A DNA stretch of 64,000 nt. Origin: Mastigias papua (taxonomy: Eukaryota; Cnidaria; Scyphozoa; Rhizostomeae; Mastigiidae). Positions 13,201 to 26,261 of this stretch are shown piece by piece (position 1 is the stretch's first letter; each line of letters starts with the position of its first letter). The position numbers and the translations under genes are program-made. The stretch is taken from NCBI GenBank assembly GCA_964019165.1, contig OZ025268.1, forward strand, positions 8,517,517 to 8,581,516, given 5' to 3'. Under the pieces are notes generated by a model. That model had not been told where the DNA came from. It saw only the letters and a list, made by a program, of their open reading frames with translations, and did no database searches.

Positions 13201-16200
13201 GCAAGAATCTACCGATTTCAAAAGTCGAATCTGCATATCTTTCGTTCTGGCAGCATTACTTTGCCGGTCAACAAGTCCAGTTTGAGTCATGTTTCTAAGG
13301 AGTTCTCTCTCTTCGCTGGCTTTCGCTAAATTTTCTTCCTGAAAACGATTCGTTGGCTATTAACTCCAAAATCTTATGCAGTGAGCTCAAACAGTATTAA
13401 AAATACAGACAAATCTATTATAGGAGACATGCCCAATTTGAAGACTTCGTCAAATTAAGTTTCAAAAGCCAAACGTCATTTTGCTAAATGAATGTAAGTT
13501 AAAGAACCTATGGCTGCTATCTATAAAGATGGGCTAATTGTTAAAAAATACTGCAACGCTACACAAAAAAGATGCAAATATTGAGCGGCCAATGAAATGA
13601 CAACCAGCTGACTTATAGAGTTCACCACTGCAGAGTACCATCACCATCAACGTACTCTTGAGTGCCAAATAATCACCCTCCCCCCGATTATTATTTTTAA
13701 ATCCCCCAATTATTATTTTTCAAAACTTTTTCCAACCTCCGAATTATTCTCTCACCCTCCCCCGTTTATTCGGTACTCCTCAAGAGCAACAGGCCATTCT
13801 TGCCATTCTTCTTAGTGACAAAAAGTAAAGTACGAGCTATTTGCACAATATAAAGGAATGAAAAGTCTTTGAAATCTAATCTTTTAATTCATCTAGATAA
13901 TTATATGTATCGTTTTGAATTTACGCAGAAGACAGATGCTTTAAACATTTAAAGGAATGAAAGTTCTTAGAAACTTACTCATTCAGTTTATTTATATATT
14001 TATATGCCTCGTTTCGAATTTATACAGAAAGCAGATGCTTCAAACGTCTATGAGAAAGATGCCAGTGTGATAATTCACTTGTCTCCAACTTGAAAGAGGT
14101 TGCAGATTAAACATCATAGTCATTAGAGGCCTCACAAGGGTCTTCAAATGCATATTACCGGGGAGAACTAACCTGCATTCGTTTTCTTTCCTCTCTCTGC
14201 ATTGTTTTCATCAAGAGCTCATTATTCTAGAATAGGGCGTCATTGACATTAAATCAAAACGAGATAATATGGCAGTAATAACACAGAAAGAAACACATTT
14301 GCAACAGGGGTATATGTCATCCGAGAGATAGTTATCAAACTGGCCTACTGGTATTTAACAATCATAAGTAAAGAGACCAAATAGCTCAATAGTCTCTCGG
14401 ATATCTTAATTATAAGTAGCAAATAGCTAAATCCAAGAACATTCAAATGGCATCTTGACACAGATGCAACGCTCAGGGATAATCCTCATGGCATCAGCAG
14501 CCTTAGGTCACTCGCAAAATTTGGTCACAATCTTCATGTGCTGAAAATGTTTATCGTCAATTCAATAATACACTACAGCACAAGAAGTATACAAGTGTCC
14601 CATCACTATTAACGAAGAGATAGCTTTCAAGCTAAACACATATAAGGCTAAGCAACCATCCAATGGCTACAGTTCTTACGTTAATATTCTAATCTTTAAG
14701 ATCAAATGATCAAATTTAGAGTTTATAAATAATTTCAGATTTGTTTAACAGGATGTACTGCAATTCCAATTACTAATATTATGGAATTTATATAATTTTA
14801 TCAAAAGAAATCGATTAAATTCAAAATTTAATGACCATGTAGAAATGAATTTAAATAGAAGAAAAATGTTGACATCCCAAAATGCTATTTGCGACATCAT
14901 GCATCCTGGGCTCTAGTATGATGGACATTACTGAGAGTATAGCCAACTCAAAGGATATGTTCAAACTTTGTTAACAAGACAGTTCTAGGTAACAAGATCT
15001 TAGGATGCTACCCTAAAAATCCAAGTGTTCAATATTAGCCCTTCAAAGTTGAAACGTAAATTACAGGTAAAAATGAAATACAACATAAAATAAAACAACT
15101 CAATTAAGTAGGATTTAATGCCTCAGATTGATTTTAATTGGTTGGTACTGTCATGCAATACGACATTACATCTGTACGGCTTATATAAATACAAAATATC
15201 TGTATCGATCATGAAATTCAGAGGAATAATGACCGCTGCACTGTGGCAAAGAATACCCTATACCGATTTTACAGCTGTACTATTTTGAAATTCTGTCGAC
15301 ACAAGCTGTTTCTCTATAAGGAGGGCCCGTCAGTATTTTGATATAGACTTTACTATCTGTATTGCTATACGTTAAAAGGCCATTTAGGGTAGCCATGCAT
15401 ATCATGCTCCCAATGGTATCGTATCCGTAAATATATCTTGTTCAATTGGACATTTTTAGATTCTGTATAAAGAACGGAAAAGTATAGAAGTGCTAGTAAG
15501 CAAATTTTTACCTAAATTACATGATATGCGCTATATTCTTTTACTTCGCTGTCAACAAACCTCATGTGGTCTCGCTATTCTGTTCTAACAAAATATGATC
15601 AAAGTGGGATTTCCCACCCGCACCTAGCAGTCTGCATTATATCAATAAGGAAGAAAGAACATAGGCGTTCACTAAGGCAATTGCCACAAAGGCGTCGCAG
15701 TACTCCATACACTTATACATCACATAACTATCCTCCTAGCACCGTCGACATACTTTTTAACAAACAAGGAAAATAACTCATTTGCACTAACTCACTTGCA
15801 CCAACTCACTCGCACTAACTTCCGAATGGCTAATGAGCTACTAGAAATTTTCACATGACCATTACATACTCTCAATAATAATTGGCCAATTCGAGGCTAT
15901 ATAATGATCATGTGACACTCCTAGTATGTGATTTCGCAAAGAAAATGGATCGATATCTATCGTGCTGTATTCCAAACTGACCTTTAATTCTAACTGCCGT
16001 GAATTCTCCTTTATCCAGTATTCATCCTTAGATTGGATTTCAGATTCTAAAGTTCGCTGTCGTTCTTCTCTCTGTTCAGTCAGTCTCCTTTTGCGCAGTT
16101 CCTGTAATGTGCGCACGTTGTGCAACAAGTTGTTAGTAACATTTATAAGCGTTAGTCCTGTACTGCATATTTATGCATATCGTAACTTTTTTTAATAAAC

Positions 16201-19200
16201 TCCTCTCCGAAAAATGGAAGTGTGGTCAACACACTACATGTCTGGTGAAGGAAACCAATTGTCAAAAAAATTCATTTCCAAACAAGAGACACCCAATAGC
16301 ATTTCTGAGTAATCCCCATTGCTGTTTGCAGGGGGCTCTCTATTTATTTAGGTAAGACTCTAATGAAAGATTTTTAAAACGTTAAAAGTTTCACTGCTAA
16401 CTTAAAACTTTTAGAATAGCCGAGTCAAATTTCAGCAAGAAATAAACGAGAATTGGTTCCTGACAAAAAAAGACTGTAGGCCATAAAAACAAATCGGTAA
16501 CAAGGCTTTGACGACAAAAGACATACCAAGAAAACCAACTTCCTTTAACATACCCGTAATTCTTGGCTCTCTCTCATTTTATCTGCTAACTGCATTCGAT
16601 GGTATTTTATTTTCATTTGCTTCAATTCATTCTCAGTATTGTGTTCTTCCGCTAATTCAAGCTTTCTTGCTGCCTGCAATCTCTTTTCAACTTCTTCCCT
16701 GTTGGCCTTTGAAATCATTATGCCCAAAATTTTCTGATCCTTAAGTTAAATAAAAGTACTTCAAGTTAGCTAAAAGAACATTCACACAAAAACCTGTCAA
16801 GCTTCAGAATTTGGTAGCATGCGAACGTACAAATTTAGTCTGGAGGAATATCACTGCATCATTGAAAAAATGAATAATTGTGATTTTGCAAAAAAGCCCG
16901 TAAAAATGAGGGTAAATACATAAGTACATGGAAAAGAACACTTATGTAGACGTACATGTAATATTTCAATTTTCATTGCTGAATCAGGAGAAATTCCTTT
17001 CAGCATTTTACAGATGGACACAAAGTAAGATCTAAAATCTATGAACGGCCTGATCAGGAAGGTATACAAGCTCTCTTGGTTTCCAAACTGAACAGCATAT
17101 CAAATACCATATAGCGGCTTACATTTTCTGATAATTTTGATGCTTGTTTTTGCATGTAGGCAGGTAAATCTAAGACAATATTGTCAACAGAGAGTGTCCT
17201 CTGCATTTTCGCTTGTTTTCTCTGTGGTGTCGGTGTTTGTGATCTGGACAAATTGGGACTTCGTGGCTTACGGTAAGTCTCGTCCCATCCATGCCTTCGA
17301 ACAGCTGATTCTTTGGAAATGTAGGGTTTTGATTCTGTCAATGATTTCCAAAAGCCATCTTCAAATCTTCTTGAAGCTTCATTAGTTGAGTCAATAAAAC
17401 TTGATTTCAGTTCTGAATTGGACCTAACAAAGACGTAAAAGAAGATGCAAAACGCAACGTGTCCCATGCATCTGCATGAAACTTCAATATAAAGCATGCA
17501 AATAGAATACCTATTGTCTATCAAGGATCATTTCTTAGCCTATCCTATCGTTCTTGTGATCTCTTTAATTTCTAGTACGACTCTATGTCTAGTAATTCTA
17601 GTTTTCCTCACAATTTAGGAAAATATGAATACATGCTGAAAATACTTTATCCTATTGGTCGGTTCTACTCAAGATTTACATGGATTAAGTTGTTCTATTT
17701 AGCTAGACATAGACAGCGATATAAACTGCTATTCTTCCCAACCCGATGTATTTCATAAATTGATACAGACCCTTAGGAAAAAGCGCCCTTGCTATATCCA
17801 CTAAGTAAAGAAGAGTCTATCTCTAAAAATTTGACATCACCAGTTACAAATGTAAAAGAGTTACACAAAGAACTGTACATTTTAGCAGGGGCACTTACGA
17901 AACTAAATTCTCAACACATTCAAATTCAACATATCAAATACACAAAGTATTGAATCTTATTACAAACTCAATCTATATATGTATATGTAAATGAAAAGGA
18001 GAACGCGAAGTTCAAAAAATTCGTTCTCATAGACAGTAAAGATCATCCCGGATTTATCGATTGATGCAAGGGATCGTAATATTTATACGTGATTAGCTGA
18101 ACTTCTCAAAAAGTAATACAGCATGAAAAGTAATGACTCGCCTATGATTTCCATAATAAAAAATATTTATGTCTCCTTTTGTGAAATTAAAAGTATAAAG
18201 CCAGACATACTACGACCAAAATTCCCTTAATTTAAATAGATTGATCCATGTCCAAAAGCCTACCGTGGGCTCCTTGGTGATCTCGGACTATTTTTTACCA
18301 GTTCCCTTCCAGATAAGCTTCGTCTTGCGATATCTCTCTCTATGACAAGACACAGTTCTAATATCAAGTATGAGGCAAAGTAAAATGAACTCAATATTAA
18401 TGACGTATAACTTAATATCGTATTGATGTATATTCGGAAATTATGAACAGAATAAGCAAATTCTCTGTAAGATACGAGCTTCGCAGCCATCTTCTCTGGT
18501 CTTCTTGACGCTGTTGAGGTTTAGATGAAAATTTCTAGAGCTCCTACGTAATTTTCACGAAAAATTGCTCAAAATATACAAAAATTCATAACTGAACACT
18601 GCAATTTCACTTGTTTTTAGATCATATTTCACTAGTGATAGTATAACATAAAAAGACAGATTAGTTCTGTTTCGTAATATCACATTTTCGTTCATTCCAT
18701 CTACGTGTGAATATTCCAACCTACCGGAAGGTCCTTCTGCTATTTCAAATTCATTATCATGGCTTCTTGCCATCTGGCTCTTTAAAGTAGACTTTGATAA
18801 CCTGATATCAAAATCTTCCCTGTTAGATTCACTGTCAAAGAAATCCTCAGTATTGCCAGTTCTTTTCTTTGCAACAGAAATTCTTTGAGCCTTACGCTCC
18901 TCTTCAATAACCTTTGATCTTTCATCTCGACATAGGCGCAATAGCTCTAGACAGATAAGAACAACCAAGAGCTCTAGGATTAGACTAACACAAGAAAAAT
19001 GTCATCAGTCTCACATATCACCAGCACAGATTCTAAATACCTTAGTGGCCCCTTTTACGTTGGCCCTTAATGGCGTTAATTTTCCTGCGGCATTAAAAGG
19101 ACCGGCGCAAATAGGGCCGACTTGTTACAATTCTCAACCAAAAGCAGGCGAAATTTTTGCAGTCCATTTTTTGGAAGTACTGGCAAATTTTAAAGATCTA

Positions 19201-22200
19201 TTAGCAAGGGATAGACAATTCGTGGCCTATGCGTACTAATTGTTCCAGAAGCGAATGCTAGCGAATGAGGAGCACGTACAGTAACGGAGTCAGTTCAGAA
19301 GAAATAAATATTTTTCTTATAATGCATCCCAATAGGTACTGTTACCGTCACTTATTTCATACGTTCCGAAACACAATCACTTATGTAAAAGTTATCCAAT
19401 CTGTATCAAAACTGCTTGAGAAAGTAGAAGGATAGAAACTTGAAAGGAGAGACGAAAAATATTATTGCAAAAGAAAATGAAGCTAAGAATAGTGGAATTT
19501 AGGGAAGAAAGTGAAGTAGATTTCAAAGATCATGACAATCTTGGTGAAAAAGATAACACTTAGACAAGAAATAAAGTTCTTAACATCGATTTCTAGAAAT
19601 ATTAACAAAATAAAATCAGCTAGAAATGTGTAATTAAGTGCCTTATCATATTCTGAATTCCGTACAGTTTGAAAGGCGGAAAGTACGTCCTGAAGTAGCG
19701 GTAGACCAAACTTCTTCCCTGGCGTTATAAGAGCTGGTGTTAAATTAGGGCCGGCCACTAAGCCACCTACCTAGTGACTGAGGAAATATGTAATACTGGT
19801 CCACCTGAACAGGGGTTACTATAGAGTATATCAGAAAAGGAAAACAATAAATAATTTTATAATATTGACAGAAAAAGTTAGCACTACTAAACTACCAAGT
19901 CTCTTCTTTTCCTTTTTCTGGAATCTCTCCAGTATAAGATCAAAGCTGAGTTTTCCATTATATTCACTTTCAAATTCAGATAGTGGCTTACTCAGTAGTT
20001 CTACTGGCTAGAAAAGAGCAAAGATGATTGCTGTAATCAAACATAGATTTTCAAAATATTTCCTCTATCTAATGGGCAGATTAAGTCAAAACTTTGCTTT
20101 GAAAATGTTTTTGACTGCAATACTCGAAGAAAATAAATAAATAAAACTTCTGAATATACATGGCTAATAAAATTATATCTAAGATAATGGAAGACACAGA
20201 AAAGTGCTACATTGCAAACAAAAATGGGATAGGCTTCAGAGGTAATAATTAATTGCAATGTGTAAATACATGCTGCAGCCCTGCAAACAGTTGAATCAAG
20301 ATATAAGTTCAAATCAAATGAAATTTACCTTTATTCCAACTATCTGACATGCCTAGTAAAATGAAATGAAGTGAAAAATAAATTGATATTTCATGCTAAT
20401 CTGGTAAAAAAATACTGAGTAAAACAAAAGCAATCAAAAACATTTTGAAATAAGTTTGGTATTTTAAAAAATAAAAGCATATGCTAAGGTAGGGTCACAG
20501 TGTTGTAGGGTTTAGATGCAGATTCCCTGTTAACTTCTATCAAGATGTATGCAATCATTCCTTCCTGTTTTCAAGAATTGACTCTTGAAAACAGGGGGGA
20601 GTCTCTATTATATCATATGAGATCAGCACTACATTCTCCTTAACTTTTACAGGACCAAATCCTGTGCTTATTTCAGTGAACAAATTTGTGCAAACTAGGT
20701 ACAATTTTGCTTATATGCTTCCCTGTGTAGTGGAGCCAAAATACCTACAGATCATGCATTTATACTAACAGAAAATAAATGACCTAATCAGGATCTGAAC
20801 TCACACTGCTTGAATTTGTATGTCAAGTGCTATGCCACCTGAGCTTTTGGGTCACACTTTTAAATCATTGCTCAAGGGGAAACCATTTCCTTGCACTTCC
20901 CTTCTCTTCACCAATTTGTGAAGGGGAGTCATCACAGCTCCAGAATAACATGAACTGGACCTGTTGTTGAGAGAGAGCTATCCACACTATCACAGCCCCA
21001 TTGACTAGAAATGGTTAGGGAGAAGGCACATTGAGACAGCAGGATGGTTTATATGCCAACAAATTTCTTCAAATTTGCAGAGGTAATGACGTTATTAAAT
21101 TGTGGTGCCTTAATGCAATTCATTCACTAGTTACCTTTGATCTCTCTATTTATATCTATTCCTTGATATTTCTCTCCTGTATGTTTTCCCAATTTATACT
21201 CTATTTACTTTAGTGCTGAGCTCATCTTAAATACTACCTTCCCTTCTTAGTTCACACTGGCCTCCATCAATTTTATTACCTATTCATGATCATTCAAAAA
21301 TGCATTTTGATATTCTTTGTACATTTGTGAAGTCATACTGCCATCTGGTTAAAATGGCAATGAAAGAAATGAATGATACTGAAAAAAGAACTGGAACACA
21401 AAAGATAGGGTGACTATTTCTAGTCACTTTCCTAAATATAAAACCAGAGCAGCTTGCATAAATTTAGCACATCTATGAATTCCATCTCTCAATTTGTGCT
21501 AATATCCTTAAAAAGGTGATTAAACGTGGGAACTACTTCTAAATTTTTGTCAACAAAATTATGCCAATATACTAATATATATATCACAAACCATTAGGAC
21601 CTCATTCATTTCACACTGCAAAATCAAACTCTTAGAACCATCAAGAAGTTCTGCCAGAAATCACAAGTTTAGAGAATATTCAAGATGAGGATATTAGTTC
21701 TTTATTTCTTACTTTCAGTGACCTTGGGCTGGTCAGTACATATCTGCTATTTTCTGCAAATGGCTCCTCGAAGTTGAATAGGGTTATGTTAGGTTCCTGA
21801 TAAGTTGGCAACATTGCTTATTGCATCAGGCCTTGATAATCAAAAATAAAAGAAATAATTAAGATAGATATTTTAAAAAAATTGAGAAATAGCAATCACA
21901 AAATGACAATTGACATTCAAGGATAAACTTTTGTGATTAAAATGAATCGTTTTACCTTCAAAACTCAAGAAACTATTAGACACTTACAATATACGTTATA
22001 TGCATAGTCCTCCCAGTATATGCTTTAGAAATATCTAAGCTTATATAGTTAACATTTACGTCTCTACTGAACTCTCATTTTATTTAGAATCCTTACAATA
22101 TGCTGAGAACATACACCAACTATCGTCAAATTTCTAAGAAAAACAGGACACCAGGGCATTGCCGATTATTTTCCTTGATTACTAGGCCAAAATTGGTCGG

Positions 22201-23176
22201 TTGTGAAATATTTTCCAATAAGTATAAATCAAGCACACGTCCTAAATAGCTGTATGACTTACTCAACAGGCATCTGGTTTATAATACCGGAATATCGTCA
22301 AACGGAACGTCCGTACCAAGAGAGTATTATTCAATTCAAATTTTGCCGGTTGTTAGTTCACTTGCGTCCCATTCACTATTTAGTACTTCATGTAAAACAA
22401 CGATTGTCAGAGACTGGACTGCACGCATATTTTTATAAGAAACAGATAAGCAACCACCTCACTCGCAACCTACATGGAGAATGCTGAAATATTTAAAGAA
22501 CTTACACAACCAAAGGAAAATTCCCTAAGAAACTTTTCAATTTGAAGCATTTTTATAACACCAACGAATCAAAAATTAGGAAGCTGGTTCTATTCATTTG
22601 CAGCCTGGCCTGTATATGATATAGCAAAACCTGTATAAATTGCTTGCCACGCTTGTGTTAAGTTATTCATTTTCCATTGATCAAAATCAAAATCAAAGGC
22701 ACCAGTCAGGATCTCAATGTCCTACATGTGTCTGTACCATTTTTATGGCACTAATTGTGCGCTGAAAATTATGGAACTGTTACGGAACTTTTAGTACTAC
22801 AATTTGATCACTGGTGGTCCAAAAATGAGGAACTTTTGAAACTACATAGGCCTTGAGCTAGGTTCCTTGTTGAAAAAGGCGTGTAGACCCAGAGGTGGGA
22901 CAAAGTTTGTAACGTGTTGGAATATGCACCGGACCGTTCCGGAAGGCGTTCCGTGCACAGAGTCAAGTCCGAGATATTTTGACGCAGAATCATGCCGCAA
23001 ACAATTTTGGCGCAGCAATCAGTGAAGTCACTACAACCAAGTGGCATTTTCCGAATTTAATCGCCAACTTGCCCCCTTTCTGTTCTTACCCGTTCTCTAG
23101 CGATCACTTTTTGCTTTACTCTAGACGGTTCCGACTCTAGATTCACCCAGGTTAGAGGGGATTCATTTTCCGACAT
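7245..23176 (-). CDS. CCDC177: Coiled-coil domain-containing protein 177-like, 18 coding exons, 676 aa
   Basis: Exons in order: 23090-23176, 21713-21796, 20329-20352, 19896-20007, 18725-18946, 18264-18339, 17123-17423, 16554-16739, 15982-16101, 14173-14226, 13213-13338, 12729-12802, 11719-11826, 10196-10298, 9923-10032, 9152-9260, 8636-8700, 7245-7314. Every junction is GT-AG, the phases agree throughout, and the ORF closes with TAA. Residues about 43-72 carry the signature SRYVLTSPRSLK-ACQIVGIKPVELL. Two basic/acidic helical segments then flank a Ser/Pro-rich region (SPRSPRSPR; LSRSQTPTPQ), followed by about 370 residues of nearly continuous charged coiled coil, and the end reads SFDKMANEAEMMARIERK. 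These match my memory of CCDC177 (human about 707 aa), including the conserved SFDxM tail. Function is poorly known; a coiled-coil structural role is inferred. Introns hold at least four MITEs and a SINE. Confidence 0.88.
10380..10772. mobile_element. MITE with CTCTTGAGTACCGAATAA ends, copy 1
   Basis: The left end TACTCTTGAGTACCGAATAA is inverted at the right end (TTATTCGGTACTCATGAGTA). The interior is C-rich (several CCCCCC runs) and non-coding. It lies in a CCDC177 intron. Relatives occur at 13,652-13,787 and, as an end fragment, at 23,690-23,815. Confidence 0.7.
12028..12455. mobile_element. Pogo/mariner-like MITE (TA target site)
   Basis: Inverted ends CAGTAGTAGCCCACATATAAG (left) and the complement of CAGTAATGGCCCAGATATAAG (right) are flanked by TA dinucleotides. 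CAGTARTxxCCC ends and a TA duplication are typical of pogo/Tc1-mariner relatives. No ORF is present. It lies in the CCDC177 intron between the exons at 11,719-11,826 and 12,729-12,802. Confidence 0.7.
13652..13787. mobile_element. MITE with CTCTTGAGTACCGAATAA ends, copy 2
   Basis: A 136-bp version of the 10,380-10,772 element: the left end TACTCTTGAGTGCCAAATAAT is mirrored by TTATTCGGTACTCCTCAAGAG. The interior again has CCCCC runs. It lies in a CCDC177 intron. Confidence 0.65.
19041..19762. mobile_element. Possible TIR element in CCDC177 intron 4
   Basis: Both ends carry CTTAGTGGCC in inverted orientation, and similar GGCCCTxAT blocks follow inside each end. No clear target duplication was found. 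The minus-strand reading frame at its right end has an AG acceptor in usable phase, but exon 4 of CCDC177 joins the 18,946 exon in phase and with better coiled-coil continuity, so this block is treated as intronic insert. Confidence 0.35.
20580..20866 (-). mobile_element. tRNA-derived SINE
   Basis: On the minus strand a tRNA-like head contains an A-box-like stretch (AGCTCAGGTGGCATAGC, complement of about 20,828-20,844) and, about 35 nt on, a B-box-like GAGTTCAGATCC (complement of about 20,791-20,802). An unrelated body follows. It lies in a CCDC177 intron. No intact tRNA cloverleaf is claimed. Confidence 0.6.
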
Positions 23177-25301
23177 CTAGACGAAAGGAAGGATTATTAT
23201 AGAGGCGAAAATATTAGAGAGGGTAGAAGGGACTCAGAGAGACTAAGAAGGGGGCCTTGGGTGTTGAATGATAATTATTATAATCATATGAAAATAATTG
23301 TGGGTGACGTAATTAGTTATATGCCCATACAACATCCATGCCTATGAAGTACTGTTACACAGGACGATAGCCAGGGAGATTTTTTTGGGGGGAAATTTGC
23401 ACTCCAAACATAGCAACCACCAGTCTGTAAAGCAGTGTATGAGGAATTGAGATAGCTTTACTAAATTTCGGCTGATTAGCATTTTACAAGTAAGTGTAAA
23501 ATAGATAGGAAAAACATTTCTTGGAGAAAAGTTCTGGCTAGGCTTCTATCCCCCAGTTGCACCATGCCTAGTGGATCAACAAACAACAAAGCAAGCTTGG
23601 TAACACAACCGTGTCAAGTCTCCTTGAAAAGTAAACTAATAAACAAAATTATATTTAGAGCTGGACTTCCAGAGTAAAACACAAATAAACTATTATTTCT
23701 ACGATTAGTCAGTCTTTGAAAGTTCTTCTTCCAAATGTCCATGTATTCTATTTGCTAACCCCCTCCCCATTTATCCCACTCCCTAATAAATTGGTACTAA
23801 AGAGTAGGTGTATTTTAACAGGCTCCAGTCAGTTCTAGGCCCAAGGCCTCTATAAACTTAAATGCAGCCCCCCTGTCCTTAGCTGCAAATTGAAGGATGT
23901 GCAGCCCCAAATCTCTGTAGATATCATGAAAGTGAAAGGTTACATATGCAACAGAAATATTTTTTGATAGCTGGCATTGCCACTAATTACTATGAACTAA
24001 AAGGTCCCAGTGAAAATAAAATTTATTCTAGACACTGATGAGGAATTCAGCCCAAAAATTTTTAAATCTGTGTAATATTTATTAATTAAATAAATTTAAA
24101 TAATTTATGTAGTCACATGATTTTTGCAAATACAGTGATTTCCAACATAGTAGACTAGTTGATTAATTGCAGTGATTGACAACAGTCCTACTTTTACCTT
24201 AGCCTAGCACTAACATTACAAACTAGATCACATGAATAGTTTCCTACATGAAAATGACATGTACCAAATTATTAATTTCCTACTAAAACACCACTACCTC
24301 TATCATATGATGAATAAGTGATCAAGACCATGGCGCTTATGAGTGCGACCTATAGTATGCCTTTAGGAATAGTGTTTCAAACAATATCAATCTATTACCT
24401 CACACATAGACTACTATAGAAGAGCCATTTTCTCATATAGCTCCTTACTGATACAGTAGAGCCCAACTGGAGAAACTAGAAAATCTAAACAAGCCAAAGA
24501 CAAAAATTACTATTATATTGGCTAATTCACATTAGAGTATATTTATATAAAATTCATATTAATATATTTCTTAACTCAAGCCTTTCATGCCTAATCATGT
24601 TGAATATGGAGATGTCAAAGTGAAACTGAAGACACAGCAATCTAGATTACAACAAGCTCTGCTACATAGATATATAGCTCTAGGACCTATCTTTGAATCA
24701 AAAGGTGAAAACAGATACTATAAAGGCTCTGATAAATTCCAAGGGAGTTGATTATATTTTTAGGTTGCAGATGGTGCTTGAAAGACTGAAGAGCATAGAA
24801 AACAGGGGTAATAAAAGATAAGAGAGTGGAGCTTATTAGAGAAGGGATTTTATAAATATTCAAGATAGAAAATGGTGTAGCATTGTGTTATATTTTTCTG
24901 GCATGCATCTACGACAAAGCAGTGCTAGTGATTCTAACATCAAATAAGCAAGTTATTTTCATTCTATGTAGCTTCACAAGGAGACTTAAGGGGTAGTGGA
25001 AATTTCTTGAAGATTTGACTGTTCATACCATTGCTCTTCATTCTACCTTTGTGGCATCTTCTATCGCACTTTATTCTACCAAAGGGTGAGAACACAAGGT
25101 ATTGGTTTTAAAAAAGCATGACCTCACGAAGTCCTTCCAGTCAGTGGTGGCTTGCTCTGCTCCTGAGAATGAAAGAGCTAGCAAACAGACATTCTTGTGA
25201 TTGAAGTAAGACTACAGCTGGCTGAAGAAACCTATGCTGACTGCTATATGACATTTTATACAATCATACCATGATTGTTGCTCTGCACACATCATGAGAA
25301 T
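23177..25301. other. Spacer between CCDC177 and the first TIM21-like gene
   Basis: The first part should hold the CCDC177 promoter, but no TATA or initiator element was assigned. A third, one-ended copy of the C-rich MITE lies at about 23,690-23,815 (CCAAATGTCCATGTATTC near its start, AAAGAGTAGGT at its end). The remainder is AT-rich and non-coding. Confidence 0.5.
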
Positions 25302-26261
25302 CTAGGCACCAGATAAGCGTGTAAAATGCTTGAGGCCATTTGGTAAACTACTTGATACATTACAAATTACTTCCCCAGATTCTTTTATTTTCTCTACATA
25401 TAGTTTGGTTGCTACCCACTCTGATTCTGTGTCAGGCCTTTCAAACATCACACTTAGCATTGCTAGGCCATTGCTTCCTTCAATATAACAGTTGGCTACC
25501 CACTTAGTGCTCTTCTCATTTTGGTCTACATTCCAGATTGTGCTTCCTCTTTCTTCACAGCACTTATACCCAAATACCTCTATAGTGTTACCAAGTGAAT
25601 GCTGCAACATGTCATCAACTTTCAATTTTTCCCAAATGGCCCCTATAGCATTAAGCTTGGTATTTATTTCAGATTTGATTTGTTCTGCCTCCTTTGAACT
25701 CCAGTCTAGGTCTGGAGCAAAAAGACCATGGCCCTCAGGAGTGTCAAGAAATTTGAAACTTCTCTGGATGGCCCACTCTTCTGACGGAAAAACGTCATCC
25801 CTGTCTACCGTATCCACCTTTAATTCGTCAACAAAAAACAAAACAGCTACCAGTAAGATCCATACACTAATGCCAGTAATTAAACAGATAATTCTTATGC
25901 CCTGCATAAGAATGTAGAGCCCCTTGCTCCTCACCTGGGGTTCTAATTTATGAAGATTCTTCGTTGTAGAGTATAGTCTACCCTCTACAGTGGAGCATTT
26001 GCAGTCATTTAAAAGTGAGAATGTGTGCCTTCGAGCAAAATTGAAAAAAGGCTTATTTCCATATTGGACTTTCCCAATCTTCCCAGCAAAGCAAATGCTA
26101 GAGTTCATTTCACTAATTAATCGGCTAGATAAAGATTGATGCAGTATTCTTTTCAATGGCACCGTTGAAGGCTGTTTCCGTCGATATGGCCTTCCTAGAC
26201 CCCATAGGATCATGGAGCCGTGTCGACAAAATACCTTTGCCCGCAAATATACATTGTCCAT
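25302..26261 (-). CDS. Mitochondrial TIM21/COA1-like single-span membrane protein, paralogue A
   Basis: A single-exon ORF of 319 aa. The N-terminal 110 residues are rich in Arg/Lys and poor in acids, as in mitochondrial presequences. One membrane span lies at about residues 122-145 (IICLITGISVWILLVAVLFF). The soluble C-terminal domain ends with a KWVANCYIEGSNGLA strand, SEWVATKLYVEKI and a SGEVICN strand. The YIEGS...W...VE pattern, preceded by a LG-FGY segment, resembles the inter-membrane-space domain of TIM21 and the related COA1 fold. TIM21 links TOM to TIM23 and to respiratory-chain assembly. The start chosen (GCCATGG context) aligns with paralogue B; an in-frame ATG 24 codons upstream is an alternative. 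Family assignment is by pattern only and is moderate. No introns, unlike most neighbours. Confidence 0.6.
   Translation of the reverse strand: MDNVYLRAKVFCRHGSMILWGLGRPYRRKQPSTVPLKRILHQSLSSRLISEMNSSICFAGKIGKVQYGNKPFFNFARRHTFSLLNDCKCSTVEGRLYSTTKNLHKLEPQVRSKGLYILMQGIRIICLITGISVWILLVAVLFFVDELKVDTVDRDDVFPSEEWAIQRSFKFLDTPEGHGLFAPDLDWSSKEAEQIKSEINTKLNAIGAIWEKLKVDDMLQHSLGNTIEVFGYKCCEERGSTIWNVDQNEKSTKWVANCYIEGSNGLAMLSVMFERPDTESEWVATKLYVEKIKESGEVICNVSSSLPNGLKHFTRLSGA

Noticed and set aside
19640..19757. Minus-strand frame VAGPNLTPALITPGKKFG as an extra CCDC177 exon
   Set aside because: It lies at the end of a block bounded by CTTAGTGGCC inverted repeats, has no good GT donor, and the flanking exons (19,896 and 18,946) join directly in phase to give a continuous coiled coil.
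20780..20866. True tRNA gene on the minus strand
   Set aside because: Boxes A and B are present but no cloverleaf or acceptor stem forms; it continues into a SINE body.
25492..25917. 141-codon plus-strand ORF
   Set aside because: Shadow of the TIM21-like gene on the minus strand.
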